A DNA stretch of 64,000 nt, from positions 1 through 64,000 of the forward strand of contig NZ_MAYF01000013.1 of assembly GCF_001684955.1 (NCBI RefSeq), in the 5' to 3' direction. The notes beneath the pieces were generated by a model, which was given only the letters and a program-made list of their open reading frames with translations, was not told where the DNA came from and made no database searches. The stretch's first letter is position 1. The number at the start of each line of letters is the position of its first letter. The position numbers and the translations under genes are program-made. Shown here in pieces: positions 26,533 through 35,298 of this stretch. This stretch comes from Chryseobacterium contaminans (GTDB taxonomy: Bacteria > Bacteroidota > Bacteroidia > Flavobacteriales > Weeksellaceae).

Positions 26533-26552
26533 CTATTCGTAAATTTCTAAAA

Positions 26553-27503
26553 ATGGATAAAATACCTAGTGTAGACCTGCGTGATTTCCTTTCGGACAAC
26601 CCGGAACGCAAACAGAAATTTGTAAATGAAATCGGAAAAGCTTATGAAGAAATTGGTTTTGTAGCCTTAAAAGGCCACTTTCTTGATGACAACCTTGTAG
26701 AAGATTTATATGGAGAGGTAAAAAACTTTTTTGACCAGCCAGTGGAAACGAAACAAAAGTATGAGATTCCAGGAATTGGTGGCCAGAGAGGATATGTAGG
26801 ATTCGGTAAAGAAACTGCAAAAGGTTTCAAAAAAGGAGACTTGAAAGAATTTTGGCACTTCGGGCAGTATCTGTCTGATGATTCAAAATACAAAGCTGAG
26901 TATCCAGACAATGTCATCGTTGAGGAACTTCCAAAATTCAACGAAGTAGGTAAACAAGCCTTCCAGATGCTTGAAAAAACCGGGCAGTATGTTTTAAGAG
27001 CACTAGCTTTACACCTTGGTTTAGATGAGTTTTATTTTGACGATAAAATCGCTGAAGGAAACTCCATCTTAAGACCTATTCACTACCCGCCAATTACTGA
27101 AGAACCAGATGATGCGGTAAGAGCAGCAGCCCACGGAGATATTAATCTTATCACTCTTTTAATGGGAGCACAAGGAAAAGGTCTTCAGGTTCAGAACCAC
27201 AACGGAGAATGGATCGATGCTATTGCAGAACCAGATGAGTTGATGATTAACGTTGGAGATATGTTATCAAGACATACTAACAACAAATTGAAATCTACGA
27301 TTCACAGAGTGGTAAACCCGCCAAGAGAATTGTGGAGTACTTCAAGATATTCAATTCCTTTCTTTATGCACCCAGTAAGTGCGATGTCATTAAACGCTCT
27401 TGAAAACTGTGTAGACGAAAACAATCCAAAGTTATACGAAGACACTACTGCAGGAGAATTTTTACATGAAAGACTTATCGAATTAGGATTGATTAAAAAA
27501 TAA
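26553..27503 (+). CDS. Isopenicillin N synthase-like 2-oxoglutarate/Fe(II)-dependent oxygenase
   Basis: 316 residues. Iron ligands are visible as HGD (AAHGDINLITLL) and the distal His in KSTIHRVVNPP; the 2OG-binding R-x-S appears as SRYSIPFF. The N-terminal DIOX_N-like region includes IGFVALKGH. The family oxidises diverse small molecules; the substrate is not predictable. Single gene with its own promoter and a strong palindromic terminator. Confidence 0.85.
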   Translation: MDKIPSVDLRDFLSDNPERKQKFVNEIGKAYEEIGFVALKGHFLDDNLVEDLYGEVKNFFDQPVETKQKYEIPGIGGQRGYVGFGKETAKGFKKGDLKEFWHFGQYLSDDSKYKAEYPDNVIVEELPKFNEVGKQAFQMLEKTGQYVLRALALHLGLDEFYFDDKIAEGNSILRPIHYPPITEEPDDAVRAAAHGDINLITLLMGAQGKGLQVQNHNGEWIDAIAEPDELMINVGDMLSRHTNNKLKSTIHRVVNPPRELWSTSRYSIPFFMHPVSAMSLNALENCVDENNPKLYEDTTAGEFLHERLIELGLIKK

Positions 27504-27515
27504 TCATAAATGAAT

Positions 27516-27550
27516 AATAGTCAGTAATTAAATTACTGACTATTTTTTTA
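27516..27550. terminator. Bidirectional terminator
   Basis: AATAGTCAGTAATT-A-AATTACTGACTATT, a perfect 14-bp stem with T-run, between the oxygenase gene and the convergent peptide gene. Confidence 0.9.
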
Positions 27551-27551
27551 T

Positions 27552-27821
27552 TTATCCCGTTATACAGTAAAACTCCGGACAAGGAGTAGACTGTATAAAA
27601 GTTCCCCACGGGCAAATACAGGTATAGCTACTTCCACCACCGGTGCCGCCACCGCCGCCCGGATCAATTACATAGGGTACACATTTTCCTCCGGAACATA
27701 TATATCCGGGCGCACAGCCACCTTCACCAGGCCCACCTCCTTCAAAACAATAGGCAGGTCCTATGTCACCCGCTATCATTTTCTTTTGTTCATCTCTGGA
27801 AAGTTTTTTGAAATTTTTCAT
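27552..27821 (-). CDS. Bacteriocin-like leader peptide with Gly-rich core
   Basis: 89 residues: leader MKNFKKLSRDEQKKMIAG, then a core with eight Cys, including the EGF-like or knottin-like GGCAPGYICSGGKCVP, a (Gly/Pro)-rich hinge and YTCICPWGTF. It differs from the six-Cys pair at 3.2-3.6 kb but shares the leader type and the 5' leader motif (27868-27841). No export gene is adjacent. Function is unknown; membership of the Chryseobacterium bacteriocin-like leader group is inferred from the N-terminus. Confidence 0.75.
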   Translation of the reverse strand: MKNFKKLSRDEQKKMIAGDIGPAYCFEGGGPGEGGCAPGYICSGGKCVPYVIDPGGGGGTGGGSSYTCICPWGTFIQSTPCPEFYCITG

Positions 27822-27840
27822 AGTTTGATGTTTCGTTTTT

Positions 27841-27868
27841 CCTACTCTATCAGCTTTTCGGATACCGC
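27841..27868 (-). promoter_or_regulatory. Conserved 5' leader motif (second copy)
   Basis: Minus strand: GCGGTATCCGAAAAGC, TGAT, AGAGTAGG, ending 19 nt before the ATG; 23 of 28 positions match the copy at 3607-3580. Weak TAATTTTA -7-like box lies directly upstream. Confidence 0.55.
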
Positions 27869-28007
27869 TTTTCTAAAATTAGAATTTATTTATCTAATAT
27901 TCAAATATTTACAATTGAAATTTACGTTGGATTAAATTTTTAGTAACATTTTAAATAAATTCCATTTTTTAATACCCATCACTTTATTTAATTGAAAACA
28001 TTTTAAT

Positions 28008-28015
28008 TAATTTTG
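28008..28015 (+). promoter_or_regulatory. -7 box of the peptide gene at 28046
   Basis: TAATTTTG, perfect match, 30 nt before the ATG. Confidence 0.6.
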
Positions 28016-28045
28016 TTTTACTATCAAATTTTTAATTAAAACAAT

Positions 28046-28210
28046 ATGAAAAATCTAAAAAAACTAAGAAAAGACCAATTGAAAGGTATTTCCGGAGGAG
28101 CTAATTTCCCAGGAGTTGAATACTGTCTGTATGCTTGTAATGGTACGATCATTTGTGCCGTCTGCAGTGATGATTTCAAATGCCCTGTTACAGGTGAGGA
28201 AATAATGTAA
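28046..28210 (+). CDS. Bacteriocin-like leader peptide, four-Cys type (copy 1)
   Basis: 54 residues: leader MKNLKKLRKDQLKGISGG, core with C-x3-C-x8-C-x5-C (plus one extra Cys within) and a following Pro (KCP). The next gene shares this spacing, so they form a second core family distinct from the six-Cys pair. It has its own -7 box and terminator. Cleavage after GG is expected from the leader type. Confidence 0.78.
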   Translation: MKNLKKLRKDQLKGISGGANFPGVEYCLYACNGTIICAVCSDDFKCPVTGEEIM

Positions 28211-28231
28211 TTCTCTTATTAGAATGTAATT

Positions 28232-28260
28232 AACCGTTTCTTATGAAGCGGTTTTTTTTA
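28232..28260 (+). terminator. Terminator after peptide copy 1
   Basis: Stem AACCGTTTC / GAAGCGGTT (one G-T pair) around TTAT, followed by eight Ts. Confidence 0.85.
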
Positions 28261-28355
28261 TTGTCCAGTATTCTCACGCAACAACGAAATAAAAAACTCA
28301 TAAACAAATACTTAAGAATATTTTCATATCTTTATTTAAACCAAAATCAAACTAT

Positions 28356-28526
28356 ATGAAAAATTTAATAAAATTAAGTAAAGACAAATTGAAAATAATT
28401 TCCGGGGGAATAAGTTATCCATATCCCGGTGAATGTTTTTATGTGTGCAGCGATGGAATACAATATAGAGCACTGTGCAGATTGGAATTCATTTGCCCCG
28501 ATGGCGAACAGCCTATTATTTACTAG
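28356..28526 (+). CDS. Bacteriocin-like leader peptide, four-Cys type (copy 2)
   Basis: 56 residues: leader MKNLIKLSKDKLKIISGG, core C-x3-C-x9-C-x5-C-P, paralogous to the peptide at 28046. Separate transcription is suggested by the terminator before it, a TATCTTTA box near 28325 and its own terminator after it. It is convergent with the radical SAM gene. Confidence 0.78.
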   Translation: MKNLIKLSKDKLKIISGGISYPYPGECFYVCSDGIQYRALCRLEFICPDGEQPIIY

Positions 28527-28533
28527 AACTAAT

Positions 28534-28562
28534 AACCGCTCCTTTTTTGGGCGGTTTTTTAT
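28534..28562. terminator. Terminator between peptide copy 2 and the radical SAM gene
   Basis: Stem AACCGCTCC / GGGCGGTT with T6 loop and T6 tail. Confidence 0.85.
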
Positions 28563-28565
28563 ACT

Positions 28566-29612
28566 TTAATCAAACAGTCTCAACTGCTGGTCCTTCGTTC
28601 CTGTAAAGTTGGCTATTGATAGTTTGGGAAACTCTTTTCCTTCAAAAAACTTTTTCCTCCCTATTTTAAAGGTCGTATGTATCATTTCAGCAATATTCCC
28701 CTCTCCTCTCTGTCTTTCAAAATATCTTTTATCACCTAACTTTCCGCCACGCATAGAACGGATCAAATTTAATACTTTCTGCGCCCTGTCCGGAAAGTGA
28801 GATTCAATCCAATTGACAAAAACAGGCTCTACAGTATCATTTAGTCTCACCAATGTATATCCGAATCCCAAAGCACCTGCATCAGAAATAGATTTCAGAA
28901 TATTCAAGGGTTCATCACTGTTCAACCCAGGAATAATAGGCGCTACCATGACATGAACGGGGATTTTATTTTCAGAAAGAATTTCAATGGCCTTCAGTTT
29001 ATTGGGAGCAGAGCTTGTTCTCGGCTCCATCTTTCTTCTTAATTCCTCGTTTATGGTAGGAATGCTTAAAGAAACTGAAACAAGATTCTGTTCAGCCATT
29101 GGCTTTAAAATATCCAAATCCCTCAATACCAATGCGTTTTTTGTCAGAATATTGACAGGATGTCTGTAATCAAGACAAACCTGCAGAAGTTTTCTGGTAA
29201 TTTCGAATTGTCTTTCGGCAGGCTGGTAGCAGTCGGTATTTCCGGAGAGCAAAATAGGAGCGGCTTTATAGCCTCTTTTTTGAAAAAACTTTTTCAGCAG
29301 TTCAGGAGCATTTTTCTTTACCATGATCTTTCTTTCGAAATCAATTCCGGCACTGTATCCCCAATATTCATGAGTAGGTCTGGCAAAGCAGTAAGAACAA
29401 CCGTGTTCACATCCTTGATAAGGATTCATAGAATACTCCATAGGAAGGTCTTCACTTTTCACCTGATTCACAATGGTTTTTGGAAATACTTCAGTAAAAG
29501 AGGTCTTCACCGTTTCGAAATCTTCATCTTCAGGTTCATAGGTATACCTGTCGAAACGGTTAATAACGTTTCGCTGAGCTCCCTGACCTTTTATGAAATT
29601 TTCGTTTGACAT
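28566..29612 (-). CDS. PA0069 family radical SAM protein
   Basis: 348 residues. The 4Fe-4S motif CEHGCSYC sits in MNPYQGCEHGCSYCFARPTHEYWGY-like context typical of this spore-photoproduct-lyase-related family; SGNTDCYQPAE and MVAPIIPGLNSDE also match. No SPASM or peptide-recognition domain is evident, so a role in maturing the nearby peptides is unlikely. Reaction is unknown for the family. Monocistronic, with a hairpin upstream at 29680-29709. Confidence 0.9.
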   Translation of the reverse strand: MSNENFIKGQGAQRNVINRFDRYTYEPEDEDFETVKTSFTEVFPKTIVNQVKSEDLPMEYSMNPYQGCEHGCSYCFARPTHEYWGYSAGIDFERKIMVKKNAPELLKKFFQKRGYKAAPILLSGNTDCYQPAERQFEITRKLLQVCLDYRHPVNILTKNALVLRDLDILKPMAEQNLVSVSLSIPTINEELRRKMEPRTSSAPNKLKAIEILSENKIPVHVMVAPIIPGLNSDEPLNILKSISDAGALGFGYTLVRLNDTVEPVFVNWIESHFPDRAQKVLNLIRSMRGGKLGDKRYFERQRGEGNIAEMIHTTFKIGRKKFFEGKEFPKLSIANFTGTKDQQLRLFD

Positions 29613-29679
29613 TCTGATGTAAAATTAGAATGGATTTTTTATAAAATAATGAACTTTAACATTTAAGTTTTCCACAAAA

Positions 29680-29709
29680 AAATCCAACACTTTCAAAAGT
29701 GTTGGATTT
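29680..29709. terminator. Terminator downstream of the small membrane protein gene
   Basis: AAATCCAACACTTT / AAAGTGTTGGATTT, a 14-bp stem with minimal loop. Confidence 0.85.
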
Positions 29710-29734
29710 AAACATAATTTAATATATTTTTTTA

Positions 29735-29929
29735 CTACTTCAGCGCGTAAAACTCCACTCCGTGTGTTTCGTCGTCGTGGTTTTTTTCATCAAAGTGTCT
29801 GTGATAGTCTGAATAACTGTCACTATATTTTTTATCTTTTTTAGTCAATATTTTTTTGATGCTTATTAAACTTAATACTGCCAAAAGACCAACTCCCCCT
29901 GCCAGTAAAACTCCAACTTCTTTTTTCAT
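29735..29929 (-). CDS. Small single-pass membrane protein, hypothetical
   Basis: 64 residues. One N-terminal helix (about 6-26, VGVLLAGGVGLLAVLSLISI) with Lys-rich stop-transfer, then a hydrophilic tail rich in Tyr, His and Asp. I do not recognise the family. A dedicated hairpin terminator follows it, which supports a real gene. Confidence 0.6.
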   Translation of the reverse strand: MKKEVGVLLAGGVGLLAVLSLISIKKILTKKDKKYSDSYSDYHRHFDEKNHDDETHGVEFYALK

Positions 29930-30103
29930 ATTTTCTTTGATTTATTGTGATGAGTATTGCAAAAAGTGTACCTATTTGACTGTTCCGAATTATAAATTTT
30001 GTTAACATTAAACTCTATTTTTAAGAAAATTATAATCCACTATTTTTCTTATCTTTAGAAAAGCAATGGTTTAATTATTGTACTTATTAACAAAAATTGT
30101 ATT

Positions 30104-30454
30104 ATGGAAAATCCAGAAAACATCGATCAAATGACCACGTTAAGTCAGGTCATGAAAAAGCTCTCTGAGAGAGGGATACAGAGGGAATTCAGAATGAATG
30201 AAAACTGTGAAATGAAATTTGAAAATTCTGAAAAAATTTATCAGCCTTCCGAATTAACCATTTTAAAAACCTACCGTTTTGAAGGAGACAGCAATCCCGA
30301 TGACAATGCGGTATTATATGTGGTAAAAGATGATGCCGGAAACCGTGGAATGATCATTGATTCCTATGGTGCAGACAGCAATTATCCTGGCGAAAAGTTT
30401 GATGAATTCCTAAGAGATATCCCAGTTCACGAAAGTGATGAGTTCAATTTCTAG
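30104..30454 (+). CDS. Small conserved Bacteroidota protein, unknown function
   Basis: 116 residues. MTTLSQVMKKLSERGIQREFRMNE, followed by a small beta-rich domain (AVLYVVKDDAGNRGMIIDSYG), matches a short Bacteroidota family often labelled phosphoribosylpyrophosphate synthetase. No PRPP-synthase motif is present and the protein is one third the size, so I do not adopt that name. Monocistronic. Confidence 0.65.
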   Translation: MENPENIDQMTTLSQVMKKLSERGIQREFRMNENCEMKFENSEKIYQPSELTILKTYRFEGDSNPDDNAVLYVVKDDAGNRGMIIDSYGADSNYPGEKFDEFLRDIPVHESDEFNF

Positions 30455-30480
30455 ACACAGAACCCAATATATTATTTTTT

Positions 30481-30551
30481 AAACCATTAAGGCGATTTTA
30501 ATTAAAATAAAATTACTTCCTGCTAATTTTATGGTTACACTTTAATGGTTT
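30481..30551. terminator. Long-range inverted repeat between convergent genes
   Basis: AAACCATTAA (30481-30490) pairs with TTAATGGTTT (30542-30551); an inner ATTTTAATTAAAAT is also self-complementary. The shape is looser than other terminators here. Confidence 0.45.
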
Positions 30552-30557
30552 AAAAAA

Positions 30558-33215
30558 TTATTTCTCTTCAGCATTCTCTTTCTTTTTAAAAATACCATTC
30601 AAGAACCCTGTTTTCTCCTTTTTATCTTCCGGAGATGGTGAAGCATCTTTTTTATGCTTGATTTCTTCTTTGATACTTTTTACCGACTGTTTCATGTCCT
30701 TTACTGATGAAACAGCATTTTTAACTTTCTGCTCTGTTTTTTCTACATTTTTTCCAATGAGAGTTTTCTTCAATCCCTGTTCTATCCCCTTCCAAAAAAG
30801 GTTAAAGAAGGATTTTGTTGGATCACGCTCCACATTTTCTACCGTTACTGATTCCGGATAATTTCCTGAGTTTGATTTTAAAAAAACATTAGCCACTGCC
30901 GTTAAAAAACCTTTCTTTTCGTGATTATTTTTGTTCAGGACAGCAATCTTCAGGTCTTTATGCTTTAAATTAAATGTTCCGTGTAATCCGGCCGGATTTC
31001 CTTTAAAATTAAATAACATCTCCTGAATAGTTCCCGCAGTAGCCGTTACATGCAAATAAGGTCTGATAAACGGATTAATTCCATTCGCAGGAAGGTTGGA
31101 GGTTTTTCCTGAAATCGTAAAAGTATCATGCTGATCTGCAACATCAAAACCCCAGTTCACAGAAAGCGGCGATAAATTCATGAATGAACAGTTAATATTG
31201 ATATCCACTTTGGTGGGTTTTCCTTTTGCTTTTGCCGAATTCAGATTCTTAACATTCATATTAAAATTACTGAATGTAAGTTTCCCCGGCCCCATACTTT
31301 CGGGAGTATCTTCCTCGTACACTAAAACAGAGTTCTTCAGATCCAGCGTATTGATATTCATAGGGATTTTAATGGAACGAAGCATTTTAGAATACAATGC
31401 CTTGATCTTTGGGTCATCCTTTGGAATTTTACTTCTGAAAATATTAGCATCCGCAGATTGAACCACCATATGAGAAGCATTGATGAATTTATGATCGGAA
31501 AATAAGTCCCAATCACCTTCTGCTGTTATCTGACCTGCTTTCAAATCATACAAATCCCTCTCCACAGGGATCATTTTGATAAACTGGCTTCTTGAAACGA
31601 GAGGTTTCATTGCAAAGTTATTGATCTGGACTTTATTCTTGTTCAGTTTTAAAAGCCCAAGACTGAGATTGTAAAATTGAGTTCTGTAAGCAAAATTACG
31701 TGTTGTCAGAAAGTAATCTTTGACCCTAAAAGAAAGCCCTTGATGATTTGTTTTGGGGCTTATTTCAATATCATTTACAGTAGCATTCAAATCATGGAAT
31801 GCTAATGGCTCTTTTCCTTTATCATAAGTAATATTAGAGTTCTTTAAGGAAACTTTTCTGATGATGGCAGATTGTAAAATACCCGGGCTGGTCGTTTTCT
31901 TCGGTTTACTTTCCCCTGCATTAATGATTCCGTTTGCATTTTCAATCAGAACGTCTTTAATGTCAAGATTCAGTTTTTTATTAATGAATTCCAGTTTATT
32001 GATATTAAAAGCAATATGATTGGATTTTAAATCTATTGTTGTTTTTCCGTTGGCTTGTGCTCCCGGAGTTAATGAAAGATCTTTAATTTCTCCGCTGGTA
32101 GGCTTCAGTGCAATACTTCCAATGGCAATATTCTGATGATCAGCATAGATAATATCTTTCCCGGAGAATGTAAAATCCTTATATCCAACCGGAATCACCT
32201 GCTCGGAAGTCTCTTTATTGAATCTAAGCTGATTGATATTCAGATTCAGGTTTCCTGCAGATAAAAACCTGCTTCCGTCAGCCTTATTGACTTGTGCTAC
32301 AGCATTTTTAAGTTTTATATTCTCTAAATTAACTTCAAAGTTCGACTTCTTCTCTTCCTTCTTAATGTTTTTCACGCCGGTATTATAGACCGTAAAAACC
32401 GGATTTTGAAAATCTGCATCAGAAAGGGAAACTTTATTTTTATTCAAAACCACATCCTTAAATTCCATTTTAGGAATGGTAAATTCAAAAAGCTGAGTTT
32501 TTTGAGGATAAAACCTTTTAAACTGGGCAAAAGACAGGAGCGGAATCAGCTTAAAATTCTCAACAGCCATCTGCCCATCTGTTGTGTTGATAGAGCGAAT
32601 GGTAACTGCATATACATCATCCGGTCTGAAAAAGAAGTTTTGTCCTTTAATACTGTATCGGTCAAAAACAACCGGCAGCTTATCTTCTACAGACTCTTCC
32701 GTCATCTGTAAATTTTCCACCAGGAGATCAAGCTGTTGTACAGATAAAAATTTCTGCTTGGTATGCTTGAAAATGGCAATTTTCCCTGTGTTGATCCTGA
32801 TATTCTCAAATAAGAAAGGATTTCTTTTTTTTCCTGTTTTCTGGTCCACAGGTTTTGCCAAAATGACATTTAGGTTAGGTTTTGCCAGCAGCAGATCAGA
32901 TGAACTTATTGTTTTATTGAAAATAGCATCATAAATCCCAAAACGGCTGACCTTTAATGTATCAATGGTTCCTTGAAGCCCAATAACATTAGCATTTTGT
33001 GGATTTTTACTGTTGACGGAAATTCCGGTTGCCAGAATATTTCCGGTGCTAAAATCCACATCCAGACTTTTGTAGGAAACTCTATAATCCGTATTATTTT
33101 TTATATACGTCGGAAGCTGGGTTTTAAGCCAAAAGTTCAGCCCGAAATTCGCAGCAAGAAGAAGAGCTGCAAGGATTCCGAAACTGATTAATAGTCTTTT
33201 AACCCATTTTTTCAT
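30558..33215 (-). CDS. AsmA/DUF748-like large periplasmic protein
   Basis: 885 residues. One N-terminal signal-anchor helix (about 8-30) is followed by a long repetitive beta-strand region with the family-like NTDYRVSYKSLDVDFSTGNI and LKNSNITYDKG repeats, then a Lys-rich C-terminal tail (about 820-885). Bacterial AsmA/TamB-like proteins form lipid-conducting grooves between membranes; DUF748 members are related. The exact role is inference. The DUF2797 gene lies 30 nt upstream, probably in one operon. Confidence 0.7.
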   Translation of the reverse strand: MKKWVKRLLISFGILAALLLAANFGLNFWLKTQLPTYIKNNTDYRVSYKSLDVDFSTGNILATGISVNSKNPQNANVIGLQGTIDTLKVSRFGIYDAIFNKTISSSDLLLAKPNLNVILAKPVDQKTGKKRNPFLFENIRINTGKIAIFKHTKQKFLSVQQLDLLVENLQMTEESVEDKLPVVFDRYSIKGQNFFFRPDDVYAVTIRSINTTDGQMAVENFKLIPLLSFAQFKRFYPQKTQLFEFTIPKMEFKDVVLNKNKVSLSDADFQNPVFTVYNTGVKNIKKEEKKSNFEVNLENIKLKNAVAQVNKADGSRFLSAGNLNLNINQLRFNKETSEQVIPVGYKDFTFSGKDIIYADHQNIAIGSIALKPTSGEIKDLSLTPGAQANGKTTIDLKSNHIAFNINKLEFINKKLNLDIKDVLIENANGIINAGESKPKKTTSPGILQSAIIRKVSLKNSNITYDKGKEPLAFHDLNATVNDIEISPKTNHQGLSFRVKDYFLTTRNFAYRTQFYNLSLGLLKLNKNKVQINNFAMKPLVSRSQFIKMIPVERDLYDLKAGQITAEGDWDLFSDHKFINASHMVVQSADANIFRSKIPKDDPKIKALYSKMLRSIKIPMNINTLDLKNSVLVYEEDTPESMGPGKLTFSNFNMNVKNLNSAKAKGKPTKVDININCSFMNLSPLSVNWGFDVADQHDTFTISGKTSNLPANGINPFIRPYLHVTATAGTIQEMLFNFKGNPAGLHGTFNLKHKDLKIAVLNKNNHEKKGFLTAVANVFLKSNSGNYPESVTVENVERDPTKSFFNLFWKGIEQGLKKTLIGKNVEKTEQKVKNAVSSVKDMKQSVKSIKEEIKHKKDASPSPEDKKEKTGFLNGIFKKKENAEEK

Positions 33216-33245
33216 ATTTGTGATTTGGTTGAATATTTAATGAAA

Positions 33246-34043
33246 TTAATTTTTGATTTCCAGCTCTATCACATAGCCTTCATGTCCTCTTACATTGATA
33301 AAATTTCCACCTTCAAATCCCAGATACTGTCCTTTTACTCCGGTAAGTCTCCCTGTAAATTCCGGTTTCTTATCTAATGTAAATGAAGTTACTTTCTCTG
33401 GTTTTTCAAAAGGATAATCAAATCTCCACAATTCTTCTCCTTCACTGTAGAATTTTTGGAAATCTTCTGGGAAATGATCTTTTATCTTTTGTCTGAAATC
33501 TGCAAGATCCACTTCATCTTCAAAATCATCCTGAAGCATTTTTCTCCAGTTTGTTTTATCTGCTAAGTGCTCTTTTAGGGCAACTTCTATCATTCCTGCT
33601 TCATAGCGGTTTTCAGTTCTGGCAATAGGCAGTGCAAATGTGGCTCCTTGATCAATCCATCTTGTTGGGATCTGGGTATTTCTGGTCACCCCCACTTTTA
33701 CATCTCCGGTGTATGCCAGGTATACAGTGTGAGGCTGAAGCTGAATTTCTTTTTCCACTTCCAGATCACGTTCTGCTACACCTAAATGAGCAGTGGAAAG
33801 CTCCGGACGGATGATCGTATCACTGGCATAAGGGCTTTCAAAAAAGCAGTTTTTACAGAAGCCCATTCTATAGATAGGCTTATTTTCACCACAGTTTACA
33901 CATTGAAACCCTACATGCTTAATGCTTAATTCCTTTCCCAATAACTCATTAATATGTATTAAATCTCCTGAAAGATTCAGATAATATTGGATGGGTTTAG
34001 CATCATAGCTTATCATTTTTAAAATTTGCCCTTGAAACTGCAT
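33246..34043 (-). CDS. DUF2797 domain-containing protein
   Basis: 265 residues. A four-Cys zinc-finger-like site (CVNCGEN...GFCKNCF) precedes the conserved YLAYTGDVKVGVTRNTQIPTRWIDQGA-type block, which resembles the GIY-YIG nuclease core sequence style. DUF2797 has no demonstrated activity. Upstream of the AsmA-like gene by 30 nt; the two share direction. Confidence 0.85.
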   Translation of the reverse strand: MQFQGQILKMISYDAKPIQYYLNLSGDLIHINELLGKELSIKHVGFQCVNCGENKPIYRMGFCKNCFFESPYASDTIIRPELSTAHLGVAERDLEVEKEIQLQPHTVYLAYTGDVKVGVTRNTQIPTRWIDQGATFALPIARTENRYEAGMIEVALKEHLADKTNWRKMLQDDFEDEVDLADFRQKIKDHFPEDFQKFYSEGEELWRFDYPFEKPEKVTSFTLDKKPEFTGRLTGVKGQYLGFEGGNFINVRGHEGYVIELEIKN

Positions 34044-34106
34044 ATTATATTTATATTACTTTTTTACGTAAATTTAATGATTATATTTTTCAAAAAGTAA
34101 AATTTA

Positions 34107-34114
34107 TATTTTTG
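34107..34114 (+). promoter_or_regulatory. -7 box of the epimerase gene
   Basis: TATTTTTG, perfect match, 19 nt before ATG 34134. Confidence 0.65.
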
Positions 34115-34133
34115 TATACATAAAAAACCATTG

Positions 34134-35162
34134 ATGATTTATCTTGTAACAGGCGGTAGCGGGTTCATCGGTTCCCATTTAGTTGAACAATTATTAAGAA
34201 ATGGACATTCTGTCATAAACATTGACAATTTTGATGATTTCTATAGCTATCAGGTAAAAATTAAAAATACTTTAGAGTCTATTGATAAAATTTCGGATTT
34301 TGAATTTTCAGATAAAGAAGCTGATATTCAACGTCTGATTTCCCTATCTCATTCCGATAAATATTCCCTCTACTATCAGGATATCAGAGACAAAAAAGGA
34401 CTTGAAAACATTTTCAGGAGCCACCCTATCGATATGGTAATCCATCTGGCTGCATTAGCAGGTGTTCGCCCTTCTATTGAAAGGCCTTTGGAATACGAAG
34501 AAGTCAACGTTCGTGGTACGATGAATCTTTGGGAACTCTGTAAAGACTTCGGCATTAAAAAATTTGTTTGTGCGTCTTCATCAAGCGTTTATGGAAACAA
34601 TGAAAAAACTCCTTTTGCAGAAACAGACAATGTAGACAACCCCATTTCTCCTTATGCTGCTACAAAAAAAAGCGGGGAAATCCTGGGCCATGTTTATCAT
34701 ACTCTTTATCATATTGATATGATCCAGCTTAGGTTCTTTACAGTATATGGGCCAAGGCAGCGTCCGGACCTTGCCATTCACAAGTTTACAAAGCTTATTT
34801 CAGAAGGCATTGAAATCCCTTTTTATGGTGATGGAACAACGGCCAGAGATTATACGTATATTGATGACATTATTGACGGAATCATTAAATCTGTCTTTTA
34901 TTTAGAAACTCATTCCGATGTATATGAAGTCATTAATCTGGGAGAAAGTCAGGTAGTCACTTTAACGGAAATGGTTGCTGCCCTAGAAGATGCTTTAAAA
35001 ATGACAGCCCATCGAAAAATTCTGCCAATGCAGCCGGGAGATGTCACAAAAACCAATGCCGATATTACCAAAGCAAGGACATTAATAGGATATAAACCTG
35101 ACACAGACTTCCAAAATGGCATAAAAAAATTTGTGGAATGGTTTTTGAGAAAACGACAATAA
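34134..35162 (+). CDS. NAD-dependent epimerase/dehydratase, UDP-glucuronate 4-epimerase-like
   Basis: 342 residues from ATG 34134 (TTG at 34131 is the alternative). Extended SDR: TGGSGFIGSHLVEQLL binds NAD, SSSVYGN supplies the catalytic Ser and YAATKKSGE the Tyr-x3-Lys. LRFFTVYGPRQRPDLAIHKF is typical of the UDP-GlcA 4-epimerase / GalE-like branch. It probably supplies nucleotide sugars for surface glycans. It stands alone, so the in vivo substrate is uncertain. Confidence 0.88.
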   Translation: MIYLVTGGSGFIGSHLVEQLLRNGHSVINIDNFDDFYSYQVKIKNTLESIDKISDFEFSDKEADIQRLISLSHSDKYSLYYQDIRDKKGLENIFRSHPIDMVIHLAALAGVRPSIERPLEYEEVNVRGTMNLWELCKDFGIKKFVCASSSSVYGNNEKTPFAETDNVDNPISPYAATKKSGEILGHVYHTLYHIDMIQLRFFTVYGPRQRPDLAIHKFTKLISEGIEIPFYGDGTTARDYTYIDDIIDGIIKSVFYLETHSDVYEVINLGESQVVTLTEMVAALEDALKMTAHRKILPMQPGDVTKTNADITKARTLIGYKPDTDFQNGIKKFVEWFLRKRQ

Positions 35163-35273
35163 GTAAATTACTGACATGGCTGCCATACAGTTGGTGACAG
35201 TGATTTATAAGAAAAAATTATAAAAAGAATTGAAAATCAAGTATAAAAAAGTTTATTATACAACCTATTTTTA

Positions 35274-35281
35274 TACTTTTG
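35274..35281 (+). promoter_or_regulatory. -7 box of the DUF2795 gene
   Basis: TACTTTTG, perfect match, 17 nt before ATG 35299. Confidence 0.65.
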
Positions 35282-35298
35282 CAAAAAATTAGAAAATT

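Noticed and set aside
29160-29609. 149-residue antisense ORF
   Set aside because: It is opposite the conserved radical SAM core, including the CxxxCxxC region, and has no independent support.
28566-29612. Radical SAM protein as a maturase for the adjacent leader peptides
   Set aside because: It belongs to the PA0069/spore-photoproduct-lyase-like family, lacks SPASM and peptide-recognition domains, and is convergent with the peptide gene, not co-transcribed.
30104-30454. Phosphoribosylpyrophosphate synthetase
   Set aside because: The 116-residue protein lacks PRPP-binding and catalytic motifs; the name comes from misannotated relatives.
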